Translations under genes and position numbers: made by a program
Virus record (IMG/VR): IMGVR_UViG_3300049893_001328
Location: 1 to 24,498 of that record
DNA: 24,498 bases
From: a virus
Strand: one strand, 5' to 3'
Shown: piece after piece, positions 7,729-13,950 of the stretch
Position numbering within the stretch: the stretch's first letter is position 1
Layout: each line of letters starts with the position of its first letter
The notes under the pieces: generated by a model
Seen by the model: the letters and a program-made list of their open reading frames with translations, nothing else
Told to the model about the DNA's origin: nothing
Database searches by the model: none

Positions 7729-8682
7729 AGGAGCCTCCGCTTCATATACGCCGATTGACACTCGGCCTTGATAGGGTCTATTCTTTCCTGTTATATCGGT
7801 AGTATTCCACGATGAAATACTTTTAGTACCTGCATTGAATAAATCTGAATTCTTATCTATGTAAAGGAAATCATCATCGGTGCTTGTAACACTTGTAAAA
7901 TCTGCGGTTGTTATTCCGGTTATATTGTCGGTAAGTATTGCACCGCTTGACGCTATAGAATTATCAGAATCGGCACAATTTGTTATTACATTTTCAGCAC
8001 CGCCAGCGTCAAAGTCGCTTGCTACGCTACTAATTGACACAACATTTTTTAATGTAACATTTTTTGTGGCTGTAGTTGTCGGCAAGTCAACACCTTTTCC
8101 GCAACTATAAATAGAGCAGTTTTCTATTAAATGCTCTGTTCCTGTTGTATTTGCGTCTGATATTACAGCATTTATTCCAGTTGTAAAATTTGTGATTCTA
8201 CAATTTAAAACACGCTCGATATTTTCCCATCGATGTAGCTTTATAGCAGATATTGCCGGGGTAGTATTTCCACAACCAATTATAGTCAGATTTTTTAATT
8301 CTAAAAACCCGCCTTCTGTAGAAAAGTATGGAGCTAAAAGCAAAAACCCTGCTGACATACCAGTACCTGAGCTTGTTACATTTATTTTTAGTCCATCGAC
8401 ATATATTTTATCGTCTGTTGTGGTAGGATTTTTTAATAGAAATTGATAAGGTAAACTTGTTGATATTGTATAATTTCTTGTTGTATCGACAAACGTTATC
8501 GAATGTCCATTAACATGAACCTGAGGAACTCCGCTACCGTAATTTATACCTGTATTTTCAGTAAATGCACTAATTATTGTAAATGTATAGTCATCAGTTA
8601 ATGCACCAAGCGAAACAAGCCAATTCCATACAAGGCCAATGTCTGCATAGTCTCCACCTGTTCCTATAGTCTTATTAATCAT
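6763..8682 (-). CDS. tail tube protein with N-terminal parallel beta-helix domain (fusion)
   Basis: 639 residues with two clearly different parts. Residues 1 to about 315 start TIGTGGDYADIGLVWNWL and continue with repeating beta-helix-type strands (LKNLTIIGCGN, LIENCSIYSCG, VTLKNVVSIS), ending in NRPYQGRVSIGVYE, the typical end of right-handed beta-helix domains. Residues 319-639 (MVSSFEKLKLLTAKVQSALG onward) look like a tail tube protein of long-tailed phages, containing EYKKEFADQALAQGIFGN and a C-terminal beta-sandwich pattern. Tube proteins are usually 150-350 residues, so the N-terminal addition is unusual. The site before the full-length ATG is weak (GTGAGATTGTAA), whereas residue Met319 has a strong one, so long and short forms are probably both made. 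The gene sits between tail terminator and chaperone, as expected for a tube gene. Confidence 0.82.
   Translation of the reverse strand: MINKTIGTGGDYADIGLVWNWLVSLGALTDDYTFTIISAFTENTGINYGSGVPQVHVNGHSITFVDTTRNYTISTSLPYQFLLKNPTTTDDKIYVDGLKINVTSSGTGMSAGFLLLAPYFSTEGGFLELKNLTIIGCGNTTPAISAIKLHRWENIERVLNCRITNFTTGINAVISDANTTGTEHLIENCSIYSCGKGVDLPTTTATKNVTLKNVVSISSVASDFDAGGAENVITNCADSDNSIASSGAILTDNITGITTADFTSVTSTDDDFLYIDKNSDLFNAGTKSISSWNTTDITGKNRPYQGRVSIGVYEAEAPMVSSFEKLKLLTAKVQSALGTKATPAAADFITVDDTFSLEYKKEFADQALAQGIFGNPQGVAGSSSVECKVSLPIIPTGSATVPNVGKFLNCCGMVYALATSKHSWTPTSVIPANWLDMTLWGYSGDKTAGDAIITKAHSVMFDYEIAGEVGKPVVCTFTGKGVPDGVPAAGTYLTDSIAAIAGAPPAMLKNATQTINGTAMTILKFSIKGGNDVQLIKNMSDDSGYLQSMITNKKAEWSATVYIEDSSAKNPFTGMAAGTLATTTIKFGNATNYLVSITSGSNKSEIRDIKVGKDNGLQTYEITGTFVDNDFTIAINDAT
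7726..7738 (-). promoter_or_regulatory. internal ribosome-binding site inside the tail tube gene
   Basis: Minus strand GCGGAGGCTCCTATG: a five-base SD (GGAGG, 7738-7734), a five-base spacer and an ATG (7728-7726) in the frame of the gene. It is stronger than the site before the full-length start at 8682 and falls on the domain boundary. Confidence 0.6.
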
Positions 8683-8690
8683 TTACAATC

Positions 8691-9155
8691 TCACGTATTA
8701 TGAAAGTAGCAATTCCATACAGTTTCTAATTTAGTCGGGAAAAACGTATCATTCCGCTGAGTATTTATCTTCTCCGCTGAAACGAACGACAAAAAAGCTT
8801 CTTTTGACAATGGGAAATATCCGGTAATTGAATTAGTGCCGAATAGTTTCATAAGATCACTAAGGCAATTATCAAGCGCTGCATCGGCTGTAAACTCTGG
8901 TTTTACGCTTGCCGATGGTGTAATTTTTTGATCTATTGTAATAGTAATTTCAGCATTGCACATTCCATACAAGCCCTCTATACCGTCAGCCTTTGAGAAC
9001 TTGCGGTATCTTACAATTGCAGAAGGCCAGCTTGTTTGCAAAGCCTTATCCGGCTCATTCAATTGTGACCAGTTGTAATTATAGCCGCCAGCAGTGGTCA
9101 TGCCATCAATAAGAGTGGCGATCTCACCTGTGATTGTAGTTATTCGTGCAGCCAT
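8691..9155 (-). CDS. putative tail terminator/tail completion protein
   Basis: 154 residues, immediately upstream of the tail tube gene (8 bases between its TGA and the next ATG). The N-terminus is helical (ITTITGEIATLIDGM); a central part contains WPSAIVRYRKFSKADGIEGLYG and MCNAEITITIDQKI, followed by DAALDNCLSDLMKLFG, and the C-terminus is a strand (KLETVWNCYFHN). This mixed alpha-beta layout and the size match tail terminators (lambda gpU-like), which stop tube growth and join the tail to the head. No specific motif proves it; position and size are the main evidence. Confidence 0.65.
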   Translation of the reverse strand: MAARITTITGEIATLIDGMTTAGGYNYNWSQLNEPDKALQTSWPSAIVRYRKFSKADGIEGLYGMCNAEITITIDQKITPSASVKPEFTADAALDNCLSDLMKLFGTNSITGYFPLSKEAFLSFVSAEKINTQRNDTFFPTKLETVWNCYFHNT

Positions 9156-9159
9156 TGCA

Positions 9160-9558
9160 TCATATCCAAATCTGACCGCCGCCTATACGGTCGGAAGGTT
9201 CAAGGTCTGCCGATTCGTAGTAAAACATATTCTTTGTCAAATTTGGGCGAAGGAAATTGCACTTCTGAAGGTAGTAATCAAGTTTTACCTTGTAAACTTC
9301 CTGTTCTGGAATGTCGATAGTGTTCTCACCAAAGCAATCTTGACATACTAAATAGCAGTAATACGCAATAGCGTATTCTTTGATCTTATAATGGATAGGA
9401 GTATTAATATCGGTTGAAAGCAACCCGCGCTCTTGTGCGATAGATTCAATTTCAGCGTCGGTATTCGCAAGCCAAGTGGCAAGCCTGCCATCATTGCCGC
9501 TTATGAAGTTACGCACAAGGCTATCTGTTACATCTGTTGCCGGTACTATGTATGACAT
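9160..9558 (-). CDS. putative head-tail connector/adaptor protein
   Basis: 132 residues, in the connector region between coat and tail genes. It is mostly alpha-helical (DVTDSLVRNFISGNDGRL, DAEIESIAQERGL, YKIKEYAIAYYCYLVCQDCF) with a C-terminal aromatic and glycine-rich tail ending GGGQIWI. Helical proteins of this size with an unstructured C-terminal arm are typical of gp6/gp15-like head-tail adaptors. Its ATG overlaps the stop of the HK97 gp10-like gene (TAATG at 9560-9556). Assignment is by position and secondary-structure impression. Confidence 0.6.
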   Translation of the reverse strand: MSYIVPATDVTDSLVRNFISGNDGRLATWLANTDAEIESIAQERGLLSTDINTPIHYKIKEYAIAYYCYLVCQDCFGENTIDIPEQEVYKVKLDYYLQKCNFLRPNLTKNMFYYESADLEPSDRIGGGQIWI

Positions 9559-10118
9559 TATAACCCCACCGCGTCAAAGATTCGTTTTGCTGCTCCGCGC
9601 ACACGCGCAAGGAAGTATGGCTTTTGTCGGTCAAAGGCTTGAAATAAAAATGGATCGGGCTTTGTGCCTGGATGATTGACATAACCTTTACCTACGATAT
9701 TCGCACCGGCATTCTTTAGGTCTCGCCAAACTTCTCTTAAATACCCGCCTTCACCGTATGCCTGTTTAGGAACAAACCACTTTTGACCACCTTTTACAAA
9801 GAATAAAGCCGCTTTGTTTTTAGGTCTAATAACGTGCGGTTTTGTTCCGTCATGCACGTACTTTCCGTATGGTGCAACACTCTCCTCAAGCCAAACTTTG
9901 CCACTTAAACCGCTTTGCTCTACATCTTGCTGTACTGATCTAACCAATTGTCCTGTGTGTCCAGGTGCTTGACTAAACCTATGATGCAACCGCGCATCAA
10001 TCTGTATCGCTCTAAGGCTTTTGTTCAATTCCGTCCGCAATTCTTTAGCTGCAACAATCGGGATTTTCTCAAAAGCCTTAGACAGCTTTTTATAGTCGAT
10101 CTCTGCGGTGAATTGCAT
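9558..10118 (-). CDS. HK97 gp10-like head-tail/tail component protein
   Basis: 186 residues. An N-terminal helix (LSKAFEKIPIVAAKELRTEL) is followed by the family pattern VAPYGKYVHDGTKPHVIRPK (about 80-99) and later NHPGTKPDPFLFQAFDRQ, both characteristic of the HK97 gp10-like family, which acts at the head-tail interface or in tail completion. The insert AYGEGGYLREVWRDLKNAGA is longer than in minimal members. Its start overlaps the TAA of the micro-ORF at 10118 (TAATG), and its stop overlaps the next gene the same way. Confidence 0.8.
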   Translation of the reverse strand: MQFTAEIDYKKLSKAFEKIPIVAAKELRTELNKSLRAIQIDARLHHRFSQAPGHTGQLVRSVQQDVEQSGLSGKVWLEESVAPYGKYVHDGTKPHVIRPKNKAALFFVKGGQKWFVPKQAYGEGGYLREVWRDLKNAGANIVGKGYVNHPGTKPDPFLFQAFDRQKPYFLARVRGAAKRIFDAVGL

Positions 10119-10195
10119 TACTTGGCCTTTACGTTAAACGTAATGACATACGGAGACGACACCGAAGCCGTCCCCGTATAGTTCACCGTCCACAC
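10118..10195 (-). CDS. 25-residue micro-ORF between coat and gp10-like genes
   Basis: A GTG at 10195, two bases after the coat protein stop, opens a 26-codon frame reading VWTVNYTGTASVSSPYVITF plus five residues. It ends in a TAA that overlaps the next ATG (TAATG), the coupling arrangement used by neighbouring genes. It exactly fills the gap between the two genes. The sequence alternates like a beta hairpin and has no membrane segment. It could be a small virion peptide, a translational coupling ORF, or the remnant of a larger Ig-like or decoration protein. GTG is the only plausible start; no independent ribosome-binding site is visible beyond the end of the coat gene. Confidence 0.45.
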   Translation of the reverse strand: MWTVNYTGTASVSSPYVITFNVKAK

Positions 10196-10196
10196 A

Positions 10197-11360
10197 TTAA
10201 CCAAGGATTGTGATGATTGCATATTGTTTCTGAGCGACAAAACCGTAAGCCTGAGCATATTCGTACTTGCTCATACCCTTACCACGGATCTCGATCAGCG
10301 TACCAGGATGACCGTACTGGTCGATCATTGGAGCAGTTCCGACAACTTGACCACCGACATTGCAAGCAACAGGGCGAATGATAGAAGCAATTGCACTGCG
10401 GCTGAAAGCAAAAGAAGGTGTATAGGCTGACCCAATGGTGATCTCGTCATTATCAACGTGAGCAACCAAAAGGCCAGAATCGTTAATTACGATTGATCCG
10501 CTTGTAGAAGTCGAACCAGTACCGACAACGTACTTATTCGTGTCGGCAGTTCCAGTTCCGCCACCGCTTCCAATGGTGATAACGTCGCCGGCAACGCAAC
10601 CAGTAGAATTAACCGTGCCGCCGTCAAAAGTAAGCGTCTTCAAACCGATTGCGGAAGTAGCGTCAAGCTGGAAGCCAGTCATTGCACCGGCAGTGGTTGC
10701 ACTGATTCCGAAATCCTCAAAAAGCTCAAAGCCTGCTTCCATTCCGAGCATTCCAGTTTTCCGAGCATCGCCACCATTGAGTGATGCCTGTTGAACTATA
10801 CCAAGGTTGCGGAAAGCAAGCCAAGCAGCCGAAGAAAGCACGCACACGAGATCGTTCTGCGGTGCGCCATTGCGCTTGAGTTCGTACTTTGCATTCTCAA
10901 GAGCGGTAATGTCGCTTGCAAAAGGAGTCGTTCCAGCCGTACCTGTTGCACGTGAAGCACCAGTTTTCAGAGCGGTAATGAGAGCCGCGCCAACAGTCGA
11001 GGAAACTGCACGCTGAGCCTGTTGAATGTTCTGCTGCATATAGTTCTCAAAGGCAACGTCACCTGTATTGAGCAGTGCGTTTTTCTCTTCGTCAGTGATG
11101 TTGAAATACGAAGATGCACCGGCAGGTGTGAGAGTTACCGAAGTCGGAGTCTGGTCGCCGTTCGCGTTCTCATACATCGAAGGAGTCCATGCACCGGCAG
11201 TCTGCGCGCCAATCTGCGTTATTTTTAACGGTTGACCGATTGCAACCGGGACATTGGAAACGTCAGGGCGAATCGCATCAAGTGCGCCACGTACTTCTTT
11301 GGGAGCCGAAGAGAGAGGCCCCCATACTGCATTAATCAGAGCTGTCAAAGTATTAGCCAT
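10197..11360 (-). CDS. major capsid (coat) protein, P22 gp5-like
   Basis: 387 residues. The N-terminus (MANTLTALINAVWGPLSSAP) has the pattern of the P22 coat family, as do AWTPSMYENANGDQ and the C-terminus IEIRGKGMSKYEYAQAYGFV (about 356-375). Residues about 240-310 (LTFDGG, GCVAGDVITIGSGGG, NDSGLLVAHVDNDEITIG) form a Gly/Thr-rich insertion matching the place and character of the P22 I-domain, which stabilises the HK97-fold subunit. No prohead protease is visible and there is no long N-terminal delta domain; the separate scaffold gene upstream fits assembly on an independent scaffold. It starts 11 bases after the scaffold gene. Confidence 0.9.
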   Translation of the reverse strand: MANTLTALINAVWGPLSSAPKEVRGALDAIRPDVSNVPVAIGQPLKITQIGAQTAGAWTPSMYENANGDQTPTSVTLTPAGASSYFNITDEEKNALLNTGDVAFENYMQQNIQQAQRAVSSTVGAALITALKTGASRATGTAGTTPFASDITALENAKYELKRNGAPQNDLVCVLSSAAWLAFRNLGIVQQASLNGGDARKTGMLGMEAGFELFEDFGISATTAGAMTGFQLDATSAIGLKTLTFDGGTVNSTGCVAGDVITIGSGGGTGTADTNKYVVGTGSTSTSGSIVINDSGLLVAHVDNDEITIGSAYTPSFAFSRSAIASIIRPVACNVGGQVVGTAPMIDQYGHPGTLIEIRGKGMSKYEYAQAYGFVAQKQYAIITILG

Positions 11361-11371
11361 ACATTACCCCT

Positions 11372-12121
11372 TTACTGTTGATCCAACACCTTACCGCCTG
11401 CCTGCATAAACGCTTGCTGCGTAGGTATCGGAAGTTTTTGAAATTGATCGACTGAAATTTGTTTTACCTTATTTACATCAACCCTGTTTCCGGCACTTCC
11501 ACCGCCCGGAATTTGCTGCGAAATCACCAAGTCAGACCGCTCTTTTGTGAACTGATCTAAGTATTTTTTACCGTCAATCAAGTCGGTTTCATCTTGCCCG
11601 ACAAAAACGATCTGGTCGTTATCATCAAGCTTGACTTTACCTTCTCGTATCCAGTCTTTTATCACATAATCATGTCCACGTATTTTGCCATTCATTTGCT
11701 CAGACAATTGAGAAGTAATTTTTGCATTTCGGAATTTAGTCTGCGCCATTTCCGCCGCTTTTTCCTTCTCTGCCAATTGCGCCCTAAGAGCTTCGGTTTC
11801 TTTTTTTGCACTTGCTCGAACCTCTGCCATAATTGACGCTTTCAAAGATTCAATATCCTTCACACCTTCAGGCTGTTTCACGGTCTTGAGTTCAGAAACT
11901 TTTGCCTTTATTGTCTCTACAGGATCTTCACCGAAATCTTCAATACCTGCTGCTTCCCTCAAAGCATCTTTAAGACGCGCAAGCTCTTGAATCAACTTGG
12001 TATTTTCAGCTCCCTTTTTCTTGGAAGTATCAATACCTTTTTTCTGTTCAGCTTGAATAGCAGCGTTAATGATTGCCGCTTTCTCTTCTCCAACTTCGGA
12101 CAAAATTTCCTGTAAATCCAT
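11372..12121 (-). CDS. capsid scaffolding protein
   Basis: 249 residues, directly upstream of the coat gene, the classic place for scaffold. It is highly charged and helical: coiled-coil segments LIQELARLKDALREAAG (about 43-59) and ASAKKETEALRAQLAEKEKA (about 107-126). The C-terminal region (ISVDQFQKLPIPTQQAF) resembles the conserved end of phage scaffold/DUF4355-type proteins. Strong AAGGAG site 8 bases before the ATG. Its leader carries three hairpin repeats and lies downstream of a terminator, so scaffold and coat may be expressed or regulated separately from the upstream head genes. Confidence 0.85.
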   Translation of the reverse strand: MDLQEILSEVGEEKAAIINAAIQAEQKKGIDTSKKKGAENTKLIQELARLKDALREAAGIEDFGEDPVETIKAKVSELKTVKQPEGVKDIESLKASIMAEVRASAKKETEALRAQLAEKEKAAEMAQTKFRNAKITSQLSEQMNGKIRGHDYVIKDWIREGKVKLDDNDQIVFVGQDETDLIDGKKYLDQFTKERSDLVISQQIPGGGSAGNRVDVNKVKQISVDQFQKLPIPTQQAFMQAGGKVLDQQ

Positions 12122-12134
12122 AATCTGAACTCCT

Positions 12135-12198
12135 TGCCTCTACGGGCGGTTTTTGCACCTCTACGGGTACGGTTTACTATTTGTCACCTCTACGGGTG
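12135..12198 (-). repeat. three hairpin repeats with loop CGTAGA in scaffold leader
   Basis: CCCGTAGAGG occurs three times on the minus strand (12196-12187, 12167-12158, 12146-12137), at 29- and 21-base spacing. Each can form a short stem around loop CGTAGA: CACC with GGTG in the first, ACC with GGT in the second, and GCC with GGC in the third. The third therefore shows a compensatory A-T to G-C change. They sit between the terminator and the scaffold ribosome-binding site. Confidence 0.7.
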
Positions 12199-12215
12199 TT
12201 TATAACAAAAGGGCA

Positions 12216-12265
12216 ATAAAAAAGGCAGCACAATAAGATGAGTAAGCATCTTACTATGCTGCCTT
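12216..12265 (-). terminator. strong intrinsic terminator (minus strand) upstream of scaffold
   Basis: Outer stem AAGGCAGCA/TGCTGCCTT (9 bp), a three-by-three internal loop, inner stem TAAGATG/CATCTTA (7 bp), loop of six bases, then TTTTTT on the minus strand (12223-12218). There is no T run on the plus side, so it acts on leftward transcription. It would separate the terminase-to-12341 segment from scaffold and coat, unless it is leaky or antiterminated. An RNA processing hairpin is the alternative. Confidence 0.8.
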
Positions 12266-12340
12266 AGAACTTCTTACAGCTCCACCGAGTGCCCCCGGCT
12301 TTACTGCCCGATTATCTCAAAGAGCAATCAAATTACTTTT

Positions 12341-12526
12341 TTACTGGCTTTTTTCTTCCTTTACCTGTTCCACAAGGCATTTTTCATTCTCCAGTTTTTC
12401 AGATTCTTTTATGCTATTGACTAACCAATTTTTTATCTGCATTACTTCGCGGATTGATCCTTCTATACGTTTTGACTCTTCGTACAATTCATCAATACGC
12501 TTATCAAGCAATTCAACTGTTATCAT
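12341..12526 (-). CDS. small coiled-coil protein, unknown function
   Basis: 61 residues, nearly all predicted helix with heptad-like spacing (LLDKRIDELYEESKRIEGSI, then IKNWLVNSIKESEKLENEK). Very acidic C-terminus. Its ATG overlaps the stop of the upstream Gly/Ala-rich gene (ATGA at 12526-12523), so it is probably translationally coupled to it. It is the last gene before the terminator at 12265. A role as chaperone or oligomerisation partner of the upstream virion protein is possible but unproven. I do not recognise the family. Confidence 0.65.
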   Translation of the reverse strand: MITVELLDKRIDELYEESKRIEGSIREVMQIKNWLVNSIKESEKLENEKCLVEQVKEEKSQ

Positions 12527-13173
12527 GCCGGGACATCCGCAAAAACAGGAATGTATCCGGCGGTATTTCCAACACGCACCTTGATAATAAAATTAAGTGC
12601 ATGACTGTCAATTGAATGCGTGTTTGCAGCAGTTGCCCCGGTAGTATCGCCCCATACAAATGCGAAATCCCAAGTACCAGCTACAGGATTAGGCATGTGA
12701 ACACAAGCCGCTTTCCCGGTATGAGTCCCGCCAAGGTCATTAGAACTTACCTGCAACCCGCCGATAGTCCCGCCGATTGTCGCGCCACTTGGCACGTCAA
12801 TCATAGCATAAACACCGGCACTATTAGCAGCAACCGTCGCACCGCTCACGCTTTCATAATATCCCCATACGCCAGCTTTATTTCCTGTTGACGTATCGGC
12901 AGCGGTATTTTTCAAATGCCCCTGAATGCCATACATCGAACAATCACCACTCTGAGCGTAATTGATCAAAAGACGTGATTGTGCGGCTCGATATGCAGTT
13001 GCTGACAATGCAGCCCCTCCGCAATCGGCATATATTCCGACGCTTTTTGTTTTTGCGCTGTTGAGTTTATTTTCAGAAACAGAAGCAGTCGAAGAGAATG
13101 TTCCAACAGACATATTATACCCTACTGCGTTATCAGTAGGATGAATATTATTTTGATTTACCTTTAAAGCCAT
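12523..13173 (-). CDS. probable virion protein (head decoration or fibre), Gly/Ala/Thr-rich
   Basis: 216 residues, rich in Gly, Ala, Ser and Thr, with beta-strand character throughout (VGIYADCGGAALSATAY, AGVWGYYESVSGATV, GATIGGTIGGLQVSSNDLGG). It ends in NFIIKVRVGNTAGYIPVF, a pattern I associate with small phage structural proteins of similar ending. A very strong AGGAGG site precedes the ATG and a candidate promoter lies further upstream, suggesting high expression. Placed between the minor head gene cluster and scaffold, it is likely a capsid decoration or head-fibre protein. No enzymatic motif. Family not recognised with certainty. Confidence 0.6.
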   Translation of the reverse strand: MALKVNQNNIHPTDNAVGYNMSVGTFSSTASVSENKLNSAKTKSVGIYADCGGAALSATAYRAAQSRLLINYAQSGDCSMYGIQGHLKNTAADTSTGNKAGVWGYYESVSGATVAANSAGVYAMIDVPSGATIGGTIGGLQVSSNDLGGTHTGKAACVHMPNPVAGTWDFAFVWGDTTGATAANTHSIDSHALNFIIKVRVGNTAGYIPVFADVPA

Positions 13174-13226
13174 AAAACGCCTCCTGTAAATTGTTTAATA
13201 GGTAGCCGTTTGCATTACCTGACTAT

Positions 13227-13255
13227 ATAATAAACAATATAAATACATAAAACAA
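13227..13255 (-). promoter_or_regulatory. candidate promoter for the Gly/Ala-rich virion gene
   Basis: Minus strand TTGTTT (13255-13250), 17 bases, TATTAT (13232-13227), in the 95-base gap before the gene starting at 13173. The match is fair (four of six, five of six), but the stretch is very AT-rich, so chance matches are likely. Confidence 0.35.
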
Positions 13256-13268
13256 GAAATTATTATTT

Positions 13269-13475
13269 TCATGATTTCACGTTATGCAATTTGGCGCAAT
13301 GATTTACACACCATTGAATGAAGGTTGAATTGTTCACACCGTAGCCGCGATCTTCTCTTTCGATTTGCTCCCGTATAACAGGTACTGCCATAAGCCGCCT
13401 CATGTTTTCCAAAAATTCAGGATGCCGAACAGACAGGGAAATAGTCAAGCTGTCTTTTTTAGTCTTCGCTCTCAT
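13269..13475 (-). CDS. small protein, possibly ribbon-helix-helix-like
   Basis: 68 residues. A basic N-terminus (MRAKTKKDS) leads into a strand (LTISLSV), then a helix (PEFLENMRRLMAVPVIREQI) and a second helix (STFIQWCVNHCAKLHN). This strand-helix-helix order is reminiscent of ribbon-helix-helix proteins but has a longer linker, so DNA binding is only a suggestion. The start overlaps the upstream 49-residue ORF by 17 bases. It is the last gene before a 95-base gap with a candidate promoter. Family not recognised. Confidence 0.6.
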   Translation of the reverse strand: MRAKTKKDSLTISLSVRHPEFLENMRRLMAVPVIREQIEREDRGYGVNNSTFIQWCVNHCAKLHNVKS

Positions 13476-13608
13476 TGCTCTCCTCGGTTATGCTATGACC
13501 TATCTGATAATAAAAATCATCGTCAATTTCTGGCTCATGTTTTGGCCTGTGAATAGCTTTGAACTTTGGCAATTCAATTTTCTGCTTATGCTTGTATGTG
13601 TTCGACAT
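13459..13608 (-). CDS. small hypothetical protein (49 residues)
   Basis: ATG at 13608, TAA at 13459. The N-terminal half is basic (MSNTYKHKQKIELPKFKAIH), the C-terminal half acidic (EPEIDDDFYYQIG ... EESNESED). It overlaps the upstream gene by 23 bases and the downstream gene by 17, the tight packing seen across this operon. No recognisable domain. It is short, so its reality rests on how well it fills the gap between its neighbours. Confidence 0.5.
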   Translation of the reverse strand: MSNTYKHKQKIELPKFKAIHRPKHEPEIDDDFYYQIGHSITEESNESED

Positions 13609-13795
13609 TTGCATCAAATCTTTTTTTGTATGCTATTATTTTTTCAAGGTCTTCAATTGTAAAATCACCATCTAAAACAATAAATCTATCATCAAATTCA
13701 AAATCAACATAAGGTGAACCCATTAGATTTCCAATGCACGAAAGTGATTCTAATAGCTTGCAATGATTGTTAAACTCTTCTTCATTTCCATTCAT
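13586..13795 (-). CDS. small acidic hypothetical protein (69 residues)
   Basis: Acidic protein with a central DFEFDDRFIVLDGDFTIEDL segment that looks like two strands followed by a helix (EDLEKIIAYKKRF). The ATG overlaps the stop of the Cys-rich gene upstream (ATGA at 13795-13792). No known family recognised. The position among small genes between minor head protein and virion protein gives no specific role. Confidence 0.6.
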   Translation of the reverse strand: MNGNEEEFNNHCKLLESLSCIGNLMGSPYVDFEFDDRFIVLDGDFTIEDLEKIIAYKKRFDANVEHIQA

Positions 13796-13950
13796 ACAAT
13801 ACTTTCTTTGGTATAGTTGGCTTTTTTATTTATCCATTCTTTTGTATAATTTTTCCAACGCGATAAAATTATTTCAAGACATTTAGTATTCTTACAGTAT
13901 GTATCTTTTTTTTCACAGTTATTACAATCGGCATTGTCATTTACCGCCAT
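13792..13950 (-). CDS. tiny Cys-rich protein (52 residues), probable zinc knuckle
   Basis: ATG at 13950, TGA at 13792-13794. Four cysteines sit in DCNNCEKKDTYCKNTKC (residues 8-24), spaced C-x2-C-x6-C-x4-C, consistent with one small zinc site. The remainder is a basic amphipathic helix (LEIILSRWKNYTKEWINKK). The start lies 14 bases inside the end of the minor head gene, and its stop overlaps the next ATG. Function unknown; nucleic-acid or protein binding is possible. Confidence 0.6.
   Translation of the reverse strand: MAVNDNADCNNCEKKDTYCKNTKCLEIILSRWKNYTKEWINKKANYTKESIV

Larger units (their letters stand above)
12122..12340 (-). other. noncoding leader between the coiled-coil gene and scaffold
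   Basis: This 219-base gap is the longest break within the densely packed minus-strand operon. In transcript order it holds a GC-rich stretch (GGGCAGTAAAGCCGGGGGCA, around 12305), a strong terminator hairpin (12265-12216), three short hairpin repeats (12198-12135) and the scaffold ribosome-binding site. A 19-codon hydrophobic ORF (12249-12190) overlaps the terminator, but I do not trust it as a gene. GCTG before the terminator could pair with CAGC inside it, a possible antiterminator. Confidence 0.55.

Noticed and set aside
8683-9155. Extra small gene between tail terminator and tube
   Set aside because: The gap between the two genes is only 8 bases and no additional frame fits.
12190-12249. 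19-codon hydrophobic ORF inside the terminator (possible leader peptide)
   Set aside because: No ribosome-binding site, starts in the hairpin stem, and composition follows from the terminator and its T run.
12266-12340. tRNA-like GC-rich stretch upstream of the terminator
   Set aside because: No cloverleaf arms or T-loop consensus could be drawn.
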